DNA of 45,496 nt from positions 64,818 to 110,313 of the forward strand of contig JAFAYP010000521.1 in NCBI GenBank assembly GCA_019240305.1, read 5' to 3'. Below, piece by piece: positions 1 through 8,891 of this stretch. The notes beneath the pieces were generated by a model. It was not told where the DNA came from. It saw only the letters and a list, made by a program, of their open reading frames with translations, and did no database searches. Position 1 is the stretch's first letter, and each line of letters begins with the position of its first letter. This DNA is from Solirubrobacterales bacterium (GTDB lineage: Bacteria; Actinomycetota; Thermoleophilia; Solirubrobacterales; Solirubrobacteraceae). The position numbers were made by a program, and so were the translations under genes.

Positions 1-79
1 GATCGATCCCAAGTGCCTCTGCCCACCGCTGAACCTCCGCCGCGTCTTCGTCGGGCGCCCGAAAGCTCAACATCGTCAT
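1..79 (-). CDS. Ribbon-helix-helix (CopG-family-like) protein, N-terminal part only, runs off window start
   Basis: Reverse complement of 1-79 reads MTMLSFRAPDEDAAEVQRWAEALGID..., resembling the N-terminus of CopG/RHH antitoxin-like proteins; truncated by the window edge. Confidence 0.5.
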   Translation of the reverse strand, partial: MTMLSFRAPDEDAAEVQRWAEALGID

Positions 80-104
80 ACAAGTAAGAGTAGCACGTAT
101 GACG
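74..104. promoter_or_regulatory. Perfect 8-bp inverted repeat CGTCATAC-N15-GTATGACG in the divergent intergenic region; candidate operator
   Basis: Arms at 74-81 and 97-104 read directly; AT-richer spacer; lies at the start of the RHH-type gene. Confidence 0.4.
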
Positions 105-329
105 CACAACTGGAGCACAAGCGACGATCTGCCGGCCGGACGCGACCCGGCTGATCGAGCTGACGTGCGCGAAGATAGTCTGTGGCGGACCCGTTGGGCG
201 CTGGGAAATCCAGCGGCTATGGCCAAGGAGCCACGGCGTGAAAGCTTCGGCGACCACATCGAGATGTCGGAAGCAGGTTTCAGGGACGAACGTGGCCGAT
301 CTGCAGCGGATCGAGCTGAGTTCGGCCTC

Positions 330-365
330 GGCCCGCGTCCGCTTCGGGGCCCGCGTCCGCTTCGA
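330..365. repeat. 18-bp tandem repeat (ggcccgcgtccgcttcgg/a), two full copies plus a partial third
   Basis: Direct reading; encodes GPRPLRGPRPLRGPR in the putative leader of the amidohydrolase ORF. Confidence 0.7.
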
Positions 366-470
366 GGCCCGCGAGAACCTCAGACAGCCCCTGGGCCCCC
401 GTCACGGGGATGGCGGCTCAGCCGACGAGCGGGAGTGGTTCTGGCTGCGCCTGCCCGGGCTCGGACCAGC

Positions 471-1343
471 GTGAGCATCGACCTCGACCGCGTCGTCGCG
501 ATCGACGTCCACACGCACGCCGAGCGCAACGCCGGCGAACCTCAGGACGCGGTCACGACCGAGCTTCTCGAGGCGGCCGCCAGGTATTTCGGTGGCAGCC
601 CTCCCCAACCTACCGCTCAGGAAGTCGCCGACTACTACCGGGAGCGGAGCATGCTGGCCGTGGTGTTCACCGTCGATGACGAGGCCGGGATGGGACGCCG
701 GCGGATCGGCAACGACGAGGTGTTGCAGGCCGCGCGGGACAACCCGGATGTGCTGATCCCCTTCGGCAGCGTCGATCCGCACAAGGGCAAGCTCGGCGTC
801 CGGGAGGCTCAGGCACTCATTGAGGCCGGCGTCAGAGGTTTCAAGTTCCACCCGAACACGCAGGCCTTCTGGCCCAACGAGCGTGAACACTATCCGCTGT
901 ACGAGACAATCGCCGAAGCCGGCCTGATCGCCCTGTTCCACTCTGGGACAACCGGGATCGGCGCGGGGATGCCGGGGGGAGGGGGCGTACGCCTGAAGTA
1001 CTCAAACCCGATCTTCCTCGATGACGTCGCCGCCGATTTCCCGGGGCTGGACATCATCATCGCCCATCCCTCGTTTCCCTGGCAGGACGAGGCGCTGGCC
1101 ATCGCGGTCCACAAGCCGAACGTGTACATCGACCTCTCGGGATGGTCCCCGAAATACTTTCCGGACAACCTGATCCGCTACACCAACACCCTGCTGAAGG
1201 ACAAGATGCTGTTCGGCTCTGACTTCCCGTTGATCACGCCCGACCGCTGGCTGGCCGACTTCGAAACGCTGCCGATCAAGGACGAAGTCCGCCCACTGGT
1301 GCTCAAGCAGAACGCCGCCCGGCTGCTCCGGTTGCCATCCTGA
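471..1343 (+). CDS. Amidohydrolase family 2 (metal-dependent TIM-barrel hydrolase/decarboxylase)
   Basis: VVAIDVHTHAE, GVRGFKFHPNTQAF, LIALFHSGTTG, IIIAHPSFPWQDEAL, MLFGSDFPLITP. The track ORF begins at 99, but homology-like sequence starts at the GTG at 471. Confidence 0.8.
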   Translation: MSIDLDRVVAIDVHTHAERNAGEPQDAVTTELLEAAARYFGGSPPQPTAQEVADYYRERSMLAVVFTVDDEAGMGRRRIGNDEVLQAARDNPDVLIPFGSVDPHKGKLGVREAQALIEAGVRGFKFHPNTQAFWPNEREHYPLYETIAEAGLIALFHSGTTGIGAGMPGGGGVRLKYSNPIFLDDVAADFPGLDIIIAHPSFPWQDEALAIAVHKPNVYIDLSGWSPKYFPDNLIRYTNTLLKDKMLFGSDFPLITPDRWLADFETLPIKDEVRPLVLKQNAARLLRLPS

Positions 1344-3016
1344 TGGAGGTCGACGGAGCCATCGGCGACCGAGCGCACGGGACGGCGGTGCCCGCGACGG
1401 GCGAGCGCGACCATCCGGTGGCGGCGCGAAGGACCGTGCGCGACGCGGCCTTTGACGTGATGCGGCGGCTGGGGCTGACGACCATCTTCGGCAACCCCGG
1501 CTCGACCGAGGTCGCGTTCCTGGCTGGGCTTCCGCCTGACTTCCGGTTCGTGCTCGGCCTCCACGAGGGCTCGGTGGTCGGAATCGCGACCGGTTACGCG
1601 CTCGTCCGCGGCGAACCGGCACTGGTCAACCTGCATACGGCAGCCGGCCTGGGCAACGCGATCAACGCGATCGCCAACGCGCGCGACTGCCGCGTGCCGC
1701 TGGTCGTCCTCGTGGGCCAGCAGGACCGCCGGCAGCTCGCCTACGAGCCGTTCCTGACCGGCCGATCGCTGGAGCGGCTCGCCGGCGACTACCCCGTGTG
1801 GTCGAGTCTGCCGGTGCAGGCTCAGGACGTGCCGGGGGCTATCGCGCGGGCGTATCACGAGGCCCGGGCGGCATGCGGTCCGGCCATCGTCGTGGTCCCG
1901 ATGGGCGACTGGCTCCAGACGGCGGATGAGTTCGCCGCGGGGTGGCCCCAGCGGACCGTGTACGCCGGCTCGGTCTCGCCGGCTGACGTCAGAGCGCTGG
2001 CGGACATGATCGAACGCGCGGAGTCGCCGGCGCTCGTGGTCGGGCGGGGAAGCGATAGCCAGGAGGGCTGGGAGGCTCTGACCGCGCTCGCCGAACGCCT
2101 GCGCTGCCCGGTCTGGCAGGAGTCGTTCACGCGCCGAGCGGGCTTTCCGCAGGACCATCCGCAGTTTGCCGGCCACCTGCCGTGGCGCCGGAGTCTGATG
2201 CGAGAGGCGCTGGCGCCTCACGACCTCGTGGTGGCGGTCAGCACCAACGCCTTCCGGCTCTACCTGTTCGACGACCCGGGTCCGATGGCGCCCGACGGCA
2301 CCCGCGTCGCCGTGCTCACCGAGGAGCCCGCCGAGGCTCACCGCAGCCCGTGCGAGCTGGCGGTGGTCGCTCCCGTCACCGCCGCTTGCCGGCTCCTGAC
2401 CGAAGAGCTCTCGCCGCGCGACGGCGAGCCACCGCCACCGCTCGTGCGTCCGGCGGCGCCGTCGGCCCCCGCGGCCGGTGAGCCGCTTCGTGCCGGGCAT
2501 GTGCTCGCCGCGCTCGCCGAGCGCCTGCCGCCCGACGTGGTGCTGGTCGAGGAGACGCCGTCGAGCCAGCCGGAGCTCTATCAGCGGATCGCGGTCCGTT
2601 CGCCGGGCGGATTCATCGCCTGTGGCAACGGCGGACTCGGCTTCGGCGTCGCCGGCTCGATCGGACTGCGGATGGGCGACCCCAACCGGCCGGTCGTCGG
2701 TGTCATCGGCGACGGCTCCTCGATGTACGCGATCCAGGCGCTCTGGAGTGCGTCCCATTACGAAGTCGGGATTCTGCTGATCGTGATGGCCAACGGTCGC
2801 TATGCCGTGATGGACGGGCTCGCCCGGGCGGCCAACGCGCCCGGACCGTGGCCGGCTTTCGAGTCGATCGACATCGCCGGGATCGCCCGCTGCCTGGGGT
2901 GTGCGGCGGTCAACGTGACCACTCACGACCAGCTGATCGAAACGCTCGACGAGGTGCTCCCCGGCCTGGCGGGGCGGCGGGAGCCGCTGATCGTCGAGGT
3001 TGCGCTGGGGGGCTAG
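1343..3016 (+). CDS. mdlC: Thiamine-diphosphate-dependent decarboxylase, benzoylformate decarboxylase-like
   Basis: MRRLGLTTIFGNPGSTEVAFLAGLP, HEGSVVGIATGYAL, C-terminal ThDP motif GDGSSMYAIQALWSASHYEVGILLIVMANGRY. Confidence 0.75.
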   Translation: MEVDGAIGDRAHGTAVPATGERDHPVAARRTVRDAAFDVMRRLGLTTIFGNPGSTEVAFLAGLPPDFRFVLGLHEGSVVGIATGYALVRGEPALVNLHTAAGLGNAINAIANARDCRVPLVVLVGQQDRRQLAYEPFLTGRSLERLAGDYPVWSSLPVQAQDVPGAIARAYHEARAACGPAIVVVPMGDWLQTADEFAAGWPQRTVYAGSVSPADVRALADMIERAESPALVVGRGSDSQEGWEALTALAERLRCPVWQESFTRRAGFPQDHPQFAGHLPWRRSLMREALAPHDLVVAVSTNAFRLYLFDDPGPMAPDGTRVAVLTEEPAEAHRSPCELAVVAPVTAACRLLTEELSPRDGEPPPPLVRPAAPSAPAAGEPLRAGHVLAALAERLPPDVVLVEETPSSQPELYQRIAVRSPGGFIACGNGGLGFGVAGSIGLRMGDPNRPVVGVIGDGSSMYAIQALWSASHYEVGILLIVMANGRYAVMDGLARAANAPGPWPAFESIDIAGIARCLGCAAVNVTTHDQLIETLDEVLPGLAGRREPLIVEVALGG

Positions 3017-3026
3017 CGCTCCGCTC

Positions 3027-4319
3027 GTGCTCCCACGGGGCGGGGAATCGGCGCCGGCGGGCCCGCCCCGGCGGCCGACGGCCCGGCCCCGGCGGCCGAC
3101 GTCCCGGCCCCGGCGGCCGACGTCCCGGCAGCTGGCGATCCTCGGCGCGCTGTCGGCGTTCGGGCCGCTGTCGCTCGACATGTACCTGCCCGGACTGCCG
3201 TCGCTCACGCACGAGCTCGGCGGATCGGCGTCCAGCGGGCAGCTGACGATCACCGCGTGCATGCTCGGCCTCGGCCTCGGGCAGCTGGTCGCCGGCCCGC
3301 TCAGCGACAGCCAGGGGCGTCGCCGACCGCTGCTCATCGGGTTGGTGAGCTACAGCGCCGCCTCGATCGCCTGCGCTGCCGCGCCGACGATCCTGGTCCT
3401 GATCGTCGTGCGCTTGATCCAGGGAATGGCCGGGGGGGCGGGCATCGTGATCGCCCGGGCGATCGTCCGTGACCTCTCCGACGGCGCCACGGCGGCGAGG
3501 ATGTTCTCGATCCTGTTGGCGGTCACCGGCGTCGCCCCGGTCTGTGCTCCGCTGATCGGCGGCCAGGTCCTCGCCTTCACCTCGTGGCGCGGCGTGTTCG
3601 TCATCCTGGCGGCGATCGGGGGGCCCCTGTCGCTGGCCGCCGGCCTGGGGCTGCCCGAGTCGCTGCCGGTCAGCCGGCGCCACGGCGGCGGTCTGCGGGT
3701 CACGCTGCGAACCTTTGCCAGGCTGCTCTCCGATCGTCGCTTCACTCCGTACGCAGCATCGTTCTCGCTGTCGTTCGCGGCGATGTTCGCCTACATCTCC
3801 GGCTCGTCGTACGTGCTCGAGAACATCTACGGGATCTCTCCCCAGCTGTTCAGCATCGTGTTCGCGGCCAACTCGGCAGGTCTGATCGCCATGTCACAGC
3901 TCAGTGGGAGGGTGGTCGGTCGCCTGGGCTCGGTGCGGCTCCTCCGCCGAGGCCTGTTCGGCACCTTCGCCGCGTCGATCGCCACCGTGCTCGTCACGGT
4001 CACGCACCTTGGCCTGAGCGGCCTCCTCGTGTGCTTCTTCGTGCTGCTGTCGTCAAACGGCGTCGTCCTCCCCAACGGCACCGCCTGCGCGATGGCCGAG
4101 CAGGCGGGAGTGCTCGGCTCCGCCTCCGCGCTGCTCGGGCTGGGCCAGTTCGGCTCCGGCGCGATCGTGGCCCCGCTGGTCGGCGTCGGTGGCAGTCATG
4201 ACGCGTTGCCGATGGCGATCGTGATCGGCATCGCCGGTACCGCGGCGATCCTGATCTACGCGCTCTTCGCCCCGGGGGGATCAGGCCGCGGGCGGCCGGG
4301 CGCCGGACGGCTCGTGTGA
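3027..4319 (+). CDS. MFS multidrug transporter, Bcr/CflA-like
   Basis: LGALSAFGPLSLDMYLPGLPSLTHELGGSASSGQLTITACMLGLGLGQLVAGPLSDSQGRRRPLLIG; multiple TM segments. Track start is TTG at 3000; GTG at 3027 is an alternative. Confidence 0.8.
   Translation: MLPRGGESAPAGPPRRPTARPRRPTSRPRRPTSRQLAILGALSAFGPLSLDMYLPGLPSLTHELGGSASSGQLTITACMLGLGLGQLVAGPLSDSQGRRRPLLIGLVSYSAASIACAAAPTILVLIVVRLIQGMAGGAGIVIARAIVRDLSDGATAARMFSILLAVTGVAPVCAPLIGGQVLAFTSWRGVFVILAAIGGPLSLAAGLGLPESLPVSRRHGGGLRVTLRTFARLLSDRRFTPYAASFSLSFAAMFAYISGSSYVLENIYGISPQLFSIVFAANSAGLIAMSQLSGRVVGRLGSVRLLRRGLFGTFAASIATVLVTVTHLGLSGLLVCFFVLLSSNGVVLPNGTACAMAEQAGVLGSASALLGLGQFGSGAIVAPLVGVGGSHDALPMAIVIGIAGTAAILIYALFAPGGSGRGRPGAGRLV
3066..3128. repeat. 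Three tandem copies of a 21-bp unit (ccccggcggccgacg[g/t]cccgg) in the 5' end of the MFS gene
   Basis: Direct reading; encodes repeated RPRRPTS before the first TM helix. Confidence 0.85.
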
Positions 4320-4369
4320 CCGCAACGCGAGGCAGGCGGCAATCACGACTCTCACCGTGGATGCTCCGG

Positions 4370-5866
4370 TCAGGCGGCCGCCCGCGCGTCCCGGCTCTCG
4401 AAGTAGCCGTGCTCGCCGCCGGCCAGGTACGCGGCCAGCCGGCTGCCCAGCGCCATGATGGTCAGCGACGGGTTCACCGACAGCGTGCGCGGGACCACCG
4501 AACCGTCGCCGACGAACAGCCGGCGCACAGCGTGGCACTCGCCGTGCGCGTCGACCACCGAGCGGTCCGGATCGCTGCCCATCCGGCATCCGCCCTGCAC
4601 GTGGGTACTCAGCACGCCGGTCTGGAACACGCGCCTGGCGCCGGCCGCCAGCAGTACCTCGCGTGCGAACTGCAGCGAGCTGTCGATCTGCACCCGCTCG
4701 CGCTCATTCCACTGAAACGAATAGCGGTCGCGGCCCTCCTCGTCGACCCACGCCGTGCCGTGGTTCTGGTCGCTGACCATCGTCAGCAGCCCGGTGTAGT
4801 AGCGATAGCTGCGCAGCGCCCGGGACAGCTCCTCGCCCCACAGGGGCATCCCCCGCTCGTCCGACAGGGCGGTGGCGAAGCCGATCGGATCCTGGATCGT
4901 CGCCGCCTCGACCACGAAGCCGCCGTCCTCGTCGCGCTGGAAGTTCATGCAGTGCGCCGTGATCGGGTACACCATGTGGGCGTCCTGGACCTGGTCGAAC
5001 AGACCCTCGACCAGACGCGCAGGATGAAAGCCGACGTGGCGACCGATCAATTCGCCGCTCGGAGATCCGCCGCCCGCCTCGCGGACGCCCGATCGCAGCA
5101 GCAGTTGCGGGGTCGCCAACGTTCCGGCCGCGACGACGACGACGCCGGCGCCGACCCTGTGGAGCTCGCCGTCGGATCCGAGATATTCGACGCCGACAGC
5201 CTCTGAGCCCCCGCCCCGGTCCTCGATCATCACCCGCCGGACCGGGCAGCCGGCACGCAGCTCCAGGCGCCCGTCGACCCACGCCGGGTGGATGTAGGTA
5301 TTGAGCGTCGACTTGCCCGCGTTCGTCGGGCAGCCCTGAAGACAGGAGCCGCACCGCATGCAGTTGGAGTCGGTGTAGGACGTGACCGGCTCGAGCTCAG
5401 CTCCCAGCGCCGCAAAGCCGGGCATCACCGACTTCACGCACTGCTGCCAATCGGTGCGCTCGCGCACGCCGAGCCGCTGCTCCACGCGCTCGAGGTGGGC
5501 CAGCAGATCAGGTTCGCCGAACGGCTCGCCGCCTTCACCCTGCAGGCCGGCGGCCGCGTGCCACTTCTCGTAGTCCTGTGCGGAGGGACGCAGGGCGACC
5601 TTCGTGTTGATCGAGGTGGTGCCGCCGACGCAACGGCCGCGGAACATGATCAGCGGCGGCTCGTCGCCCGCGACGGGCTCGGCGAATGCCGGAGGCCACC
5701 AGATCTCGTGATTGGCGCGCGCCTCCCAGCGCACGAAGTCGGCCGCGGTCCGGTGAGGACCGGCCTCGAGCAGCAGGACGCTTGCTCCGGAGTCGGCCAG
5801 CTCGCCCGCGACGACGCCGCCACCGGCGCCTGAGCCGACCACGATGAGATCGAAGCGCTCGCCCAT
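4370..5866 (-). CDS. GMC-family FAD-dependent oxidoreductase (partner of Gluconate_2-dh3-like subunit)
   Basis: MGERFDLIVVGSGAGGGVVAGELADSGASVLLLEAG; FRGRCVGGTTSINTKVALR; C-terminal VVPRTLSVNPSLTIMALGSRLA. Track ORF extends upstream to 6148, but the Rossmann N-terminus starts at 5866. Confidence 0.85.
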   Translation of the reverse strand: MGERFDLIVVGSGAGGGVVAGELADSGASVLLLEAGPHRTAADFVRWEARANHEIWWPPAFAEPVAGDEPPLIMFRGRCVGGTTSINTKVALRPSAQDYEKWHAAAGLQGEGGEPFGEPDLLAHLERVEQRLGVRERTDWQQCVKSVMPGFAALGAELEPVTSYTDSNCMRCGSCLQGCPTNAGKSTLNTYIHPAWVDGRLELRAGCPVRRVMIEDRGGGSEAVGVEYLGSDGELHRVGAGVVVVAAGTLATPQLLLRSGVREAGGGSPSGELIGRHVGFHPARLVEGLFDQVQDAHMVYPITAHCMNFQRDEDGGFVVEAATIQDPIGFATALSDERGMPLWGEELSRALRSYRYYTGLLTMVSDQNHGTAWVDEEGRDRYSFQWNERERVQIDSSLQFAREVLLAAGARRVFQTGVLSTHVQGGCRMGSDPDRSVVDAHGECHAVRRLFVGDGSVVPRTLSVNPSLTIMALGSRLAAYLAGGEHGYFESRDARAAA

Positions 5867-5870
5867 TCCG

Positions 5871-6245
5871 TCACCCCCGTAGGTAGGACCAGTCCTTCTC
5901 CAGGCGCGCCGCGAGCGGCGGCGCGAAATCGATCTCCTCCCATGCGCCGGGACCGGGCGCTCCGGGGGCCACGAAGTCGCTGTAGAACGCCTCGCAAGCC
6001 AGCGCGCGGACGAGCTGGAACTCGGGCTCGAGGCTGTGCTCGCCGAGCGCTTGGGCGCCGGCGGCCGCCGGCTCCTGAAGCGAGTCGAAGGCCGCCAGCG
6101 CGGCCGCGCGCGCTTCGCCGGGCATGCGCGCGAGCAGCGCATCGACATAGACCTCCGCCCCGACGCGAGCGCATCCGGGCACGATCAGTTCGCAGACCGA
6201 CCGGACCAGCTCGGACCGGCGTTCATCGAGAACCAGCATCGGCAT
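5871..6245 (-). CDS. Gluconate 2-dehydrogenase subunit 3-like protein
   Basis: Small 124-aa protein immediately upstream of a GMC gene; LVRSVCELIVPGCARVGAEVYVDALLARMP ... EFQLVRALACEAFYSDF; no other supported product. Confidence 0.6.
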   Translation of the reverse strand: MPMLVLDERRSELVRSVCELIVPGCARVGAEVYVDALLARMPGEARAAALAAFDSLQEPAAAGAQALGEHSLEPEFQLVRALACEAFYSDFVAPGAPGPGAWEEIDFAPPLAARLEKDWSYLRG

Positions 6246-7851
6246 CCGCCTCGGAACCTACCGCCGTGGCCCCGCTCGGAGCGGCGAGGCCGCCAGGCCG
6301 TGAACCCCGGATCAGGTCTGCGGCTCGCTCGGCGATCATGATCGTTGGCGCATTAGTATTGCCACGCGTGATCTCCGGCATCACCGACGCGTCGACCACT
6401 CGCAGTCCCTCAAACCCATAGACGCGCAGCTCGGAGTCGACCACGGAGCCCATCGCGCAGGTGGAGGTGGGGTGATACACGCTCTGCCCGACGCGGCGAG
6501 CGAAGGCCAGCAGATCCGCATCGGAATCTGACTCCGGAACGCTGAACGGCTCGCGCGCCACCGCCCTCAGCGGGCCCTGCTCGGCGATCTCGAGCGCCAT
6601 GCGCAAACCGGCGAGCATGCTCTCCCGATCCTCCTCGGTGGTCAGGAAGTTGCACAGCACGCGCGGCTTGGAGTCCGGCAGCGGGGTGCGGAGCATGACC
6701 CGGCCCCGGCTGGTCGGCTTGATCACCACCGGGCCGAAGCAGTACCCGTGGTCGGCCGGTGCCGTGAGGCCCTCGTCGAAGAACAGCGACGGCGCAAAGT
6801 GGAACTCGACGTCGGGCGCATCGACTCCGGACCGGGCCCGGAAGAAACCCGCGGCCTCCGGGATGTTCGAGCTCAGCGGACCGCGCCCCTCAGCCTCGAG
6901 GAGGGCGAAGTTCTCGGGCGTGGTGGCCATGAACAGCGACGGCTCGTCGGTCAGGTAGTTGACCTGCGCCATGCAGTGGTCCTGGAGGCCGTGGCCGACC
7001 GGCAGCGGCTCGCGCATCTCGATGGCCAGCGGCGCCAGCTGATCCTCCGGGCCGATGCCCGACAGCATCAGCAGCACCGGTGACTGGTAGGTGCCGGCGG
7101 CGAGCAGCACCTCGCGCTCGGCGCGGACCTGCTCCACCTGGCCATCCCGCGCGATCTCGACCCCCACCGCGCGCTCGCCCTCGAGAAGGACTCGCCGCGC
7201 AAGCGCGCGCGTGATCACCTCGAGGTTGGGCCGGCCCGCGGCCGGGCGCAGGAACGCGTCGGCGGTGCTGCAGCGCAGCCCCTCTCGCTGCGTGAGCTGA
7301 AAGCGGCCGACGCCCTCCTGGCGCGCTCCGTTGAAGTCCGGGTTGGACTCGTGTCCGGCCTGCTGGGCGGCTTCGAGCATCGTGTCGACGAGCGGGTGCA
7401 TGGAGCGGCTCTCCGAGACGGCCATCGGCCCGTCAGCACCGTGGTAGGCGTCCTCGCCGCGCTCGTTGTCCTCCGAGCGCTTGAAGTACGGCAGCACCTC
7501 GTCATAGCTCCAACCCGAGCCGCCAATTCGCGCCCAGCCGTCATAGTCCGCGCGGTTGCCGCGGATGTAGATCATCGCATTGATCGAGCTGCAGCCGCCG
7601 AGCATCCGGCCTCGGGGGAGGTAGAGACGACGGTGGTCCAGGGCCGGCTCCCGCTCGCCGAGCAGATCCCAGTCGAGGCTCGACTTGAAGAGTGCCGGGA
7701 ACGCCGCCGGAACACGGATCTCCGGCTGGCTGTCCTCGCCGCCCGCCTCGAGGAGCGCCACACGCACGTCCGGGTCCTCGCTCAGCCGCGCCGCCAGCAC
7801 GCATCCGGCAGATCCGGCACCGACCACGACGTAGTCGAACCCATCACGCAT
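6223..7851 (-). CDS. GMC-family oxidoreductase, choline/alcohol dehydrogenase-like
   Basis: FDYVVVGAGSAGCVLAARLSEDPDVRVALLEAG; GRMLGGCSSINAMIYIRGNRADYDGWA; YHPTSTCAMG; ASVMPEITRGNTNAPTIMIAERAADLIR. Confidence 0.9.
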   Translation of the reverse strand: MRDGFDYVVVGAGSAGCVLAARLSEDPDVRVALLEAGGEDSQPEIRVPAAFPALFKSSLDWDLLGEREPALDHRRLYLPRGRMLGGCSSINAMIYIRGNRADYDGWARIGGSGWSYDEVLPYFKRSEDNERGEDAYHGADGPMAVSESRSMHPLVDTMLEAAQQAGHESNPDFNGARQEGVGRFQLTQREGLRCSTADAFLRPAAGRPNLEVITRALARRVLLEGERAVGVEIARDGQVEQVRAEREVLLAAGTYQSPVLLMLSGIGPEDQLAPLAIEMREPLPVGHGLQDHCMAQVNYLTDEPSLFMATTPENFALLEAEGRGPLSSNIPEAAGFFRARSGVDAPDVEFHFAPSLFFDEGLTAPADHGYCFGPVVIKPTSRGRVMLRTPLPDSKPRVLCNFLTTEEDRESMLAGLRMALEIAEQGPLRAVAREPFSVPESDSDADLLAFARRVGQSVYHPTSTCAMGSVVDSELRVYGFEGLRVVDASVMPEITRGNTNAPTIMIAERAADLIRGSRPGGLAAPSGATAVGSEADADAGSR

Positions 7852-8890
7852 TCCAGATCACCACCTTCATCACCTCGGTCGGGTTGCTCATCGCGAAGCG
7901 CAGAGCACCCGGCGCCTCGGCGAGTGAGAACTCATGGCTGACGAGGCGCCTGATCGCCGGGCCGTTGCGCTCCACCACGGCCACCGCCTCGGCGAAGTCA
8001 TCAGCGTCACAGCAGCTCACGCCGAGCAGATCGAGCTCCTTCTCGGTCAGGCTGCCGATCCGCAGCGCGACCTCGCTGGTCGACATGCCGACCTGGACGG
8101 CGCGCCCGGCCGAGGCGACCAAGTCGATCATCGCCCGGACCGCGGCCGGCGCCCCCGTCGCGTCGACGCCGACCGGCGGGCCGCCCGGCCCGCTCCACCG
8201 CCGGGCTTGCCTCACCACGTCCTCGGCGTTACTCCACACCAGGGTCTCGGCTCCGAACTCCCGGCTGCGTTGCAGCCGGCTCGGCTGCAGGTCGATCACG
8301 AGCACCTCGGCCTGCCGTTCCCGAGCCACGAGTGCCACGCATTGTCCGATCGGGCCGGCGCCGAGCACGACGATGCGCTCACCGGATTCGATCCGCGCCC
8401 GCCGCACCGCCCGGACCGCGACCGACACCGGCTCGGCCATCGCCGCGATGGCGCCGTCGGCGGCGCCGATCGGGAACACCTGGTCCTGGCCGGTGCACAG
8501 CAGGTCCTGCAGACCGCCGTCAACGTGGATCCCGATCAGCTCGAAGTTGTCACACGTGTTGGGGCGCCCGACGCTGCAGGGGTAACAGTGCCCGCAGGCG
8601 CGCAACGGCCACAGCGCCACCCGCTGGCCGAGCTCGAGCTCGGCCCGGCAATCGGCGCCCAGGGCGGTGATCGTCCCGGCGACCTCGTGGCCCTGGACGC
8701 GGGGGAACTGCGACCCCCCCGACCCCCCACCGGCGGTAGCCGACAGCTCGCCGGCGAAGAAGTGATAATCCGAGCCGCAGATGCCCACCGCCTCCGGGGC
8801 CACCAGCACCTCGCCCGGACCGGGGCGGGGCGGATCGGGACGGTCGACCACGTTCATCGAGCCGACCCGCTCGGTCACTGCGGCGCGCAT
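7844..8890 (-). CDS. Zinc-dependent medium-chain alcohol/polyol dehydrogenase
   Basis: GICGSDYHFF, GHEVAGTI, structural-zinc motif CGHCYPCSVGRPNTC, VVLGAGPIGQ. Confidence 0.88.
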   Translation of the reverse strand: MRAAVTERVGSMNVVDRPDPPRPGPGEVLVAPEAVGICGSDYHFFAGELSATAGGGSGGSQFPRVQGHEVAGTITALGADCRAELELGQRVALWPLRACGHCYPCSVGRPNTCDNFELIGIHVDGGLQDLLCTGQDQVFPIGAADGAIAAMAEPVSVAVRAVRRARIESGERIVVLGAGPIGQCVALVARERQAEVLVIDLQPSRLQRSREFGAETLVWSNAEDVVRQARRWSGPGGPPVGVDATGAPAAVRAMIDLVASAGRAVQVGMSTSEVALRIGSLTEKELDLLGVSCCDADDFAEAVAVVERNGPAIRRLVSHEFSLAEAPGALRFAMSNPTEVMKVVIWNA

Positions 8891-8891
8891 T

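Noticed and set aside
1178-3337. 719-aa minus-strand ORF antisense to the ThDP decarboxylase and MFS genes
   Set aside because: Arg/His/Asp-rich low-complexity translation with no recognizable motif; typical shadow ORF of high-GC coding DNA
4320-4369. Terminator between the convergent MFS and GMC genes
   Set aside because: No clear hairpin plus U-tract found in the short gap
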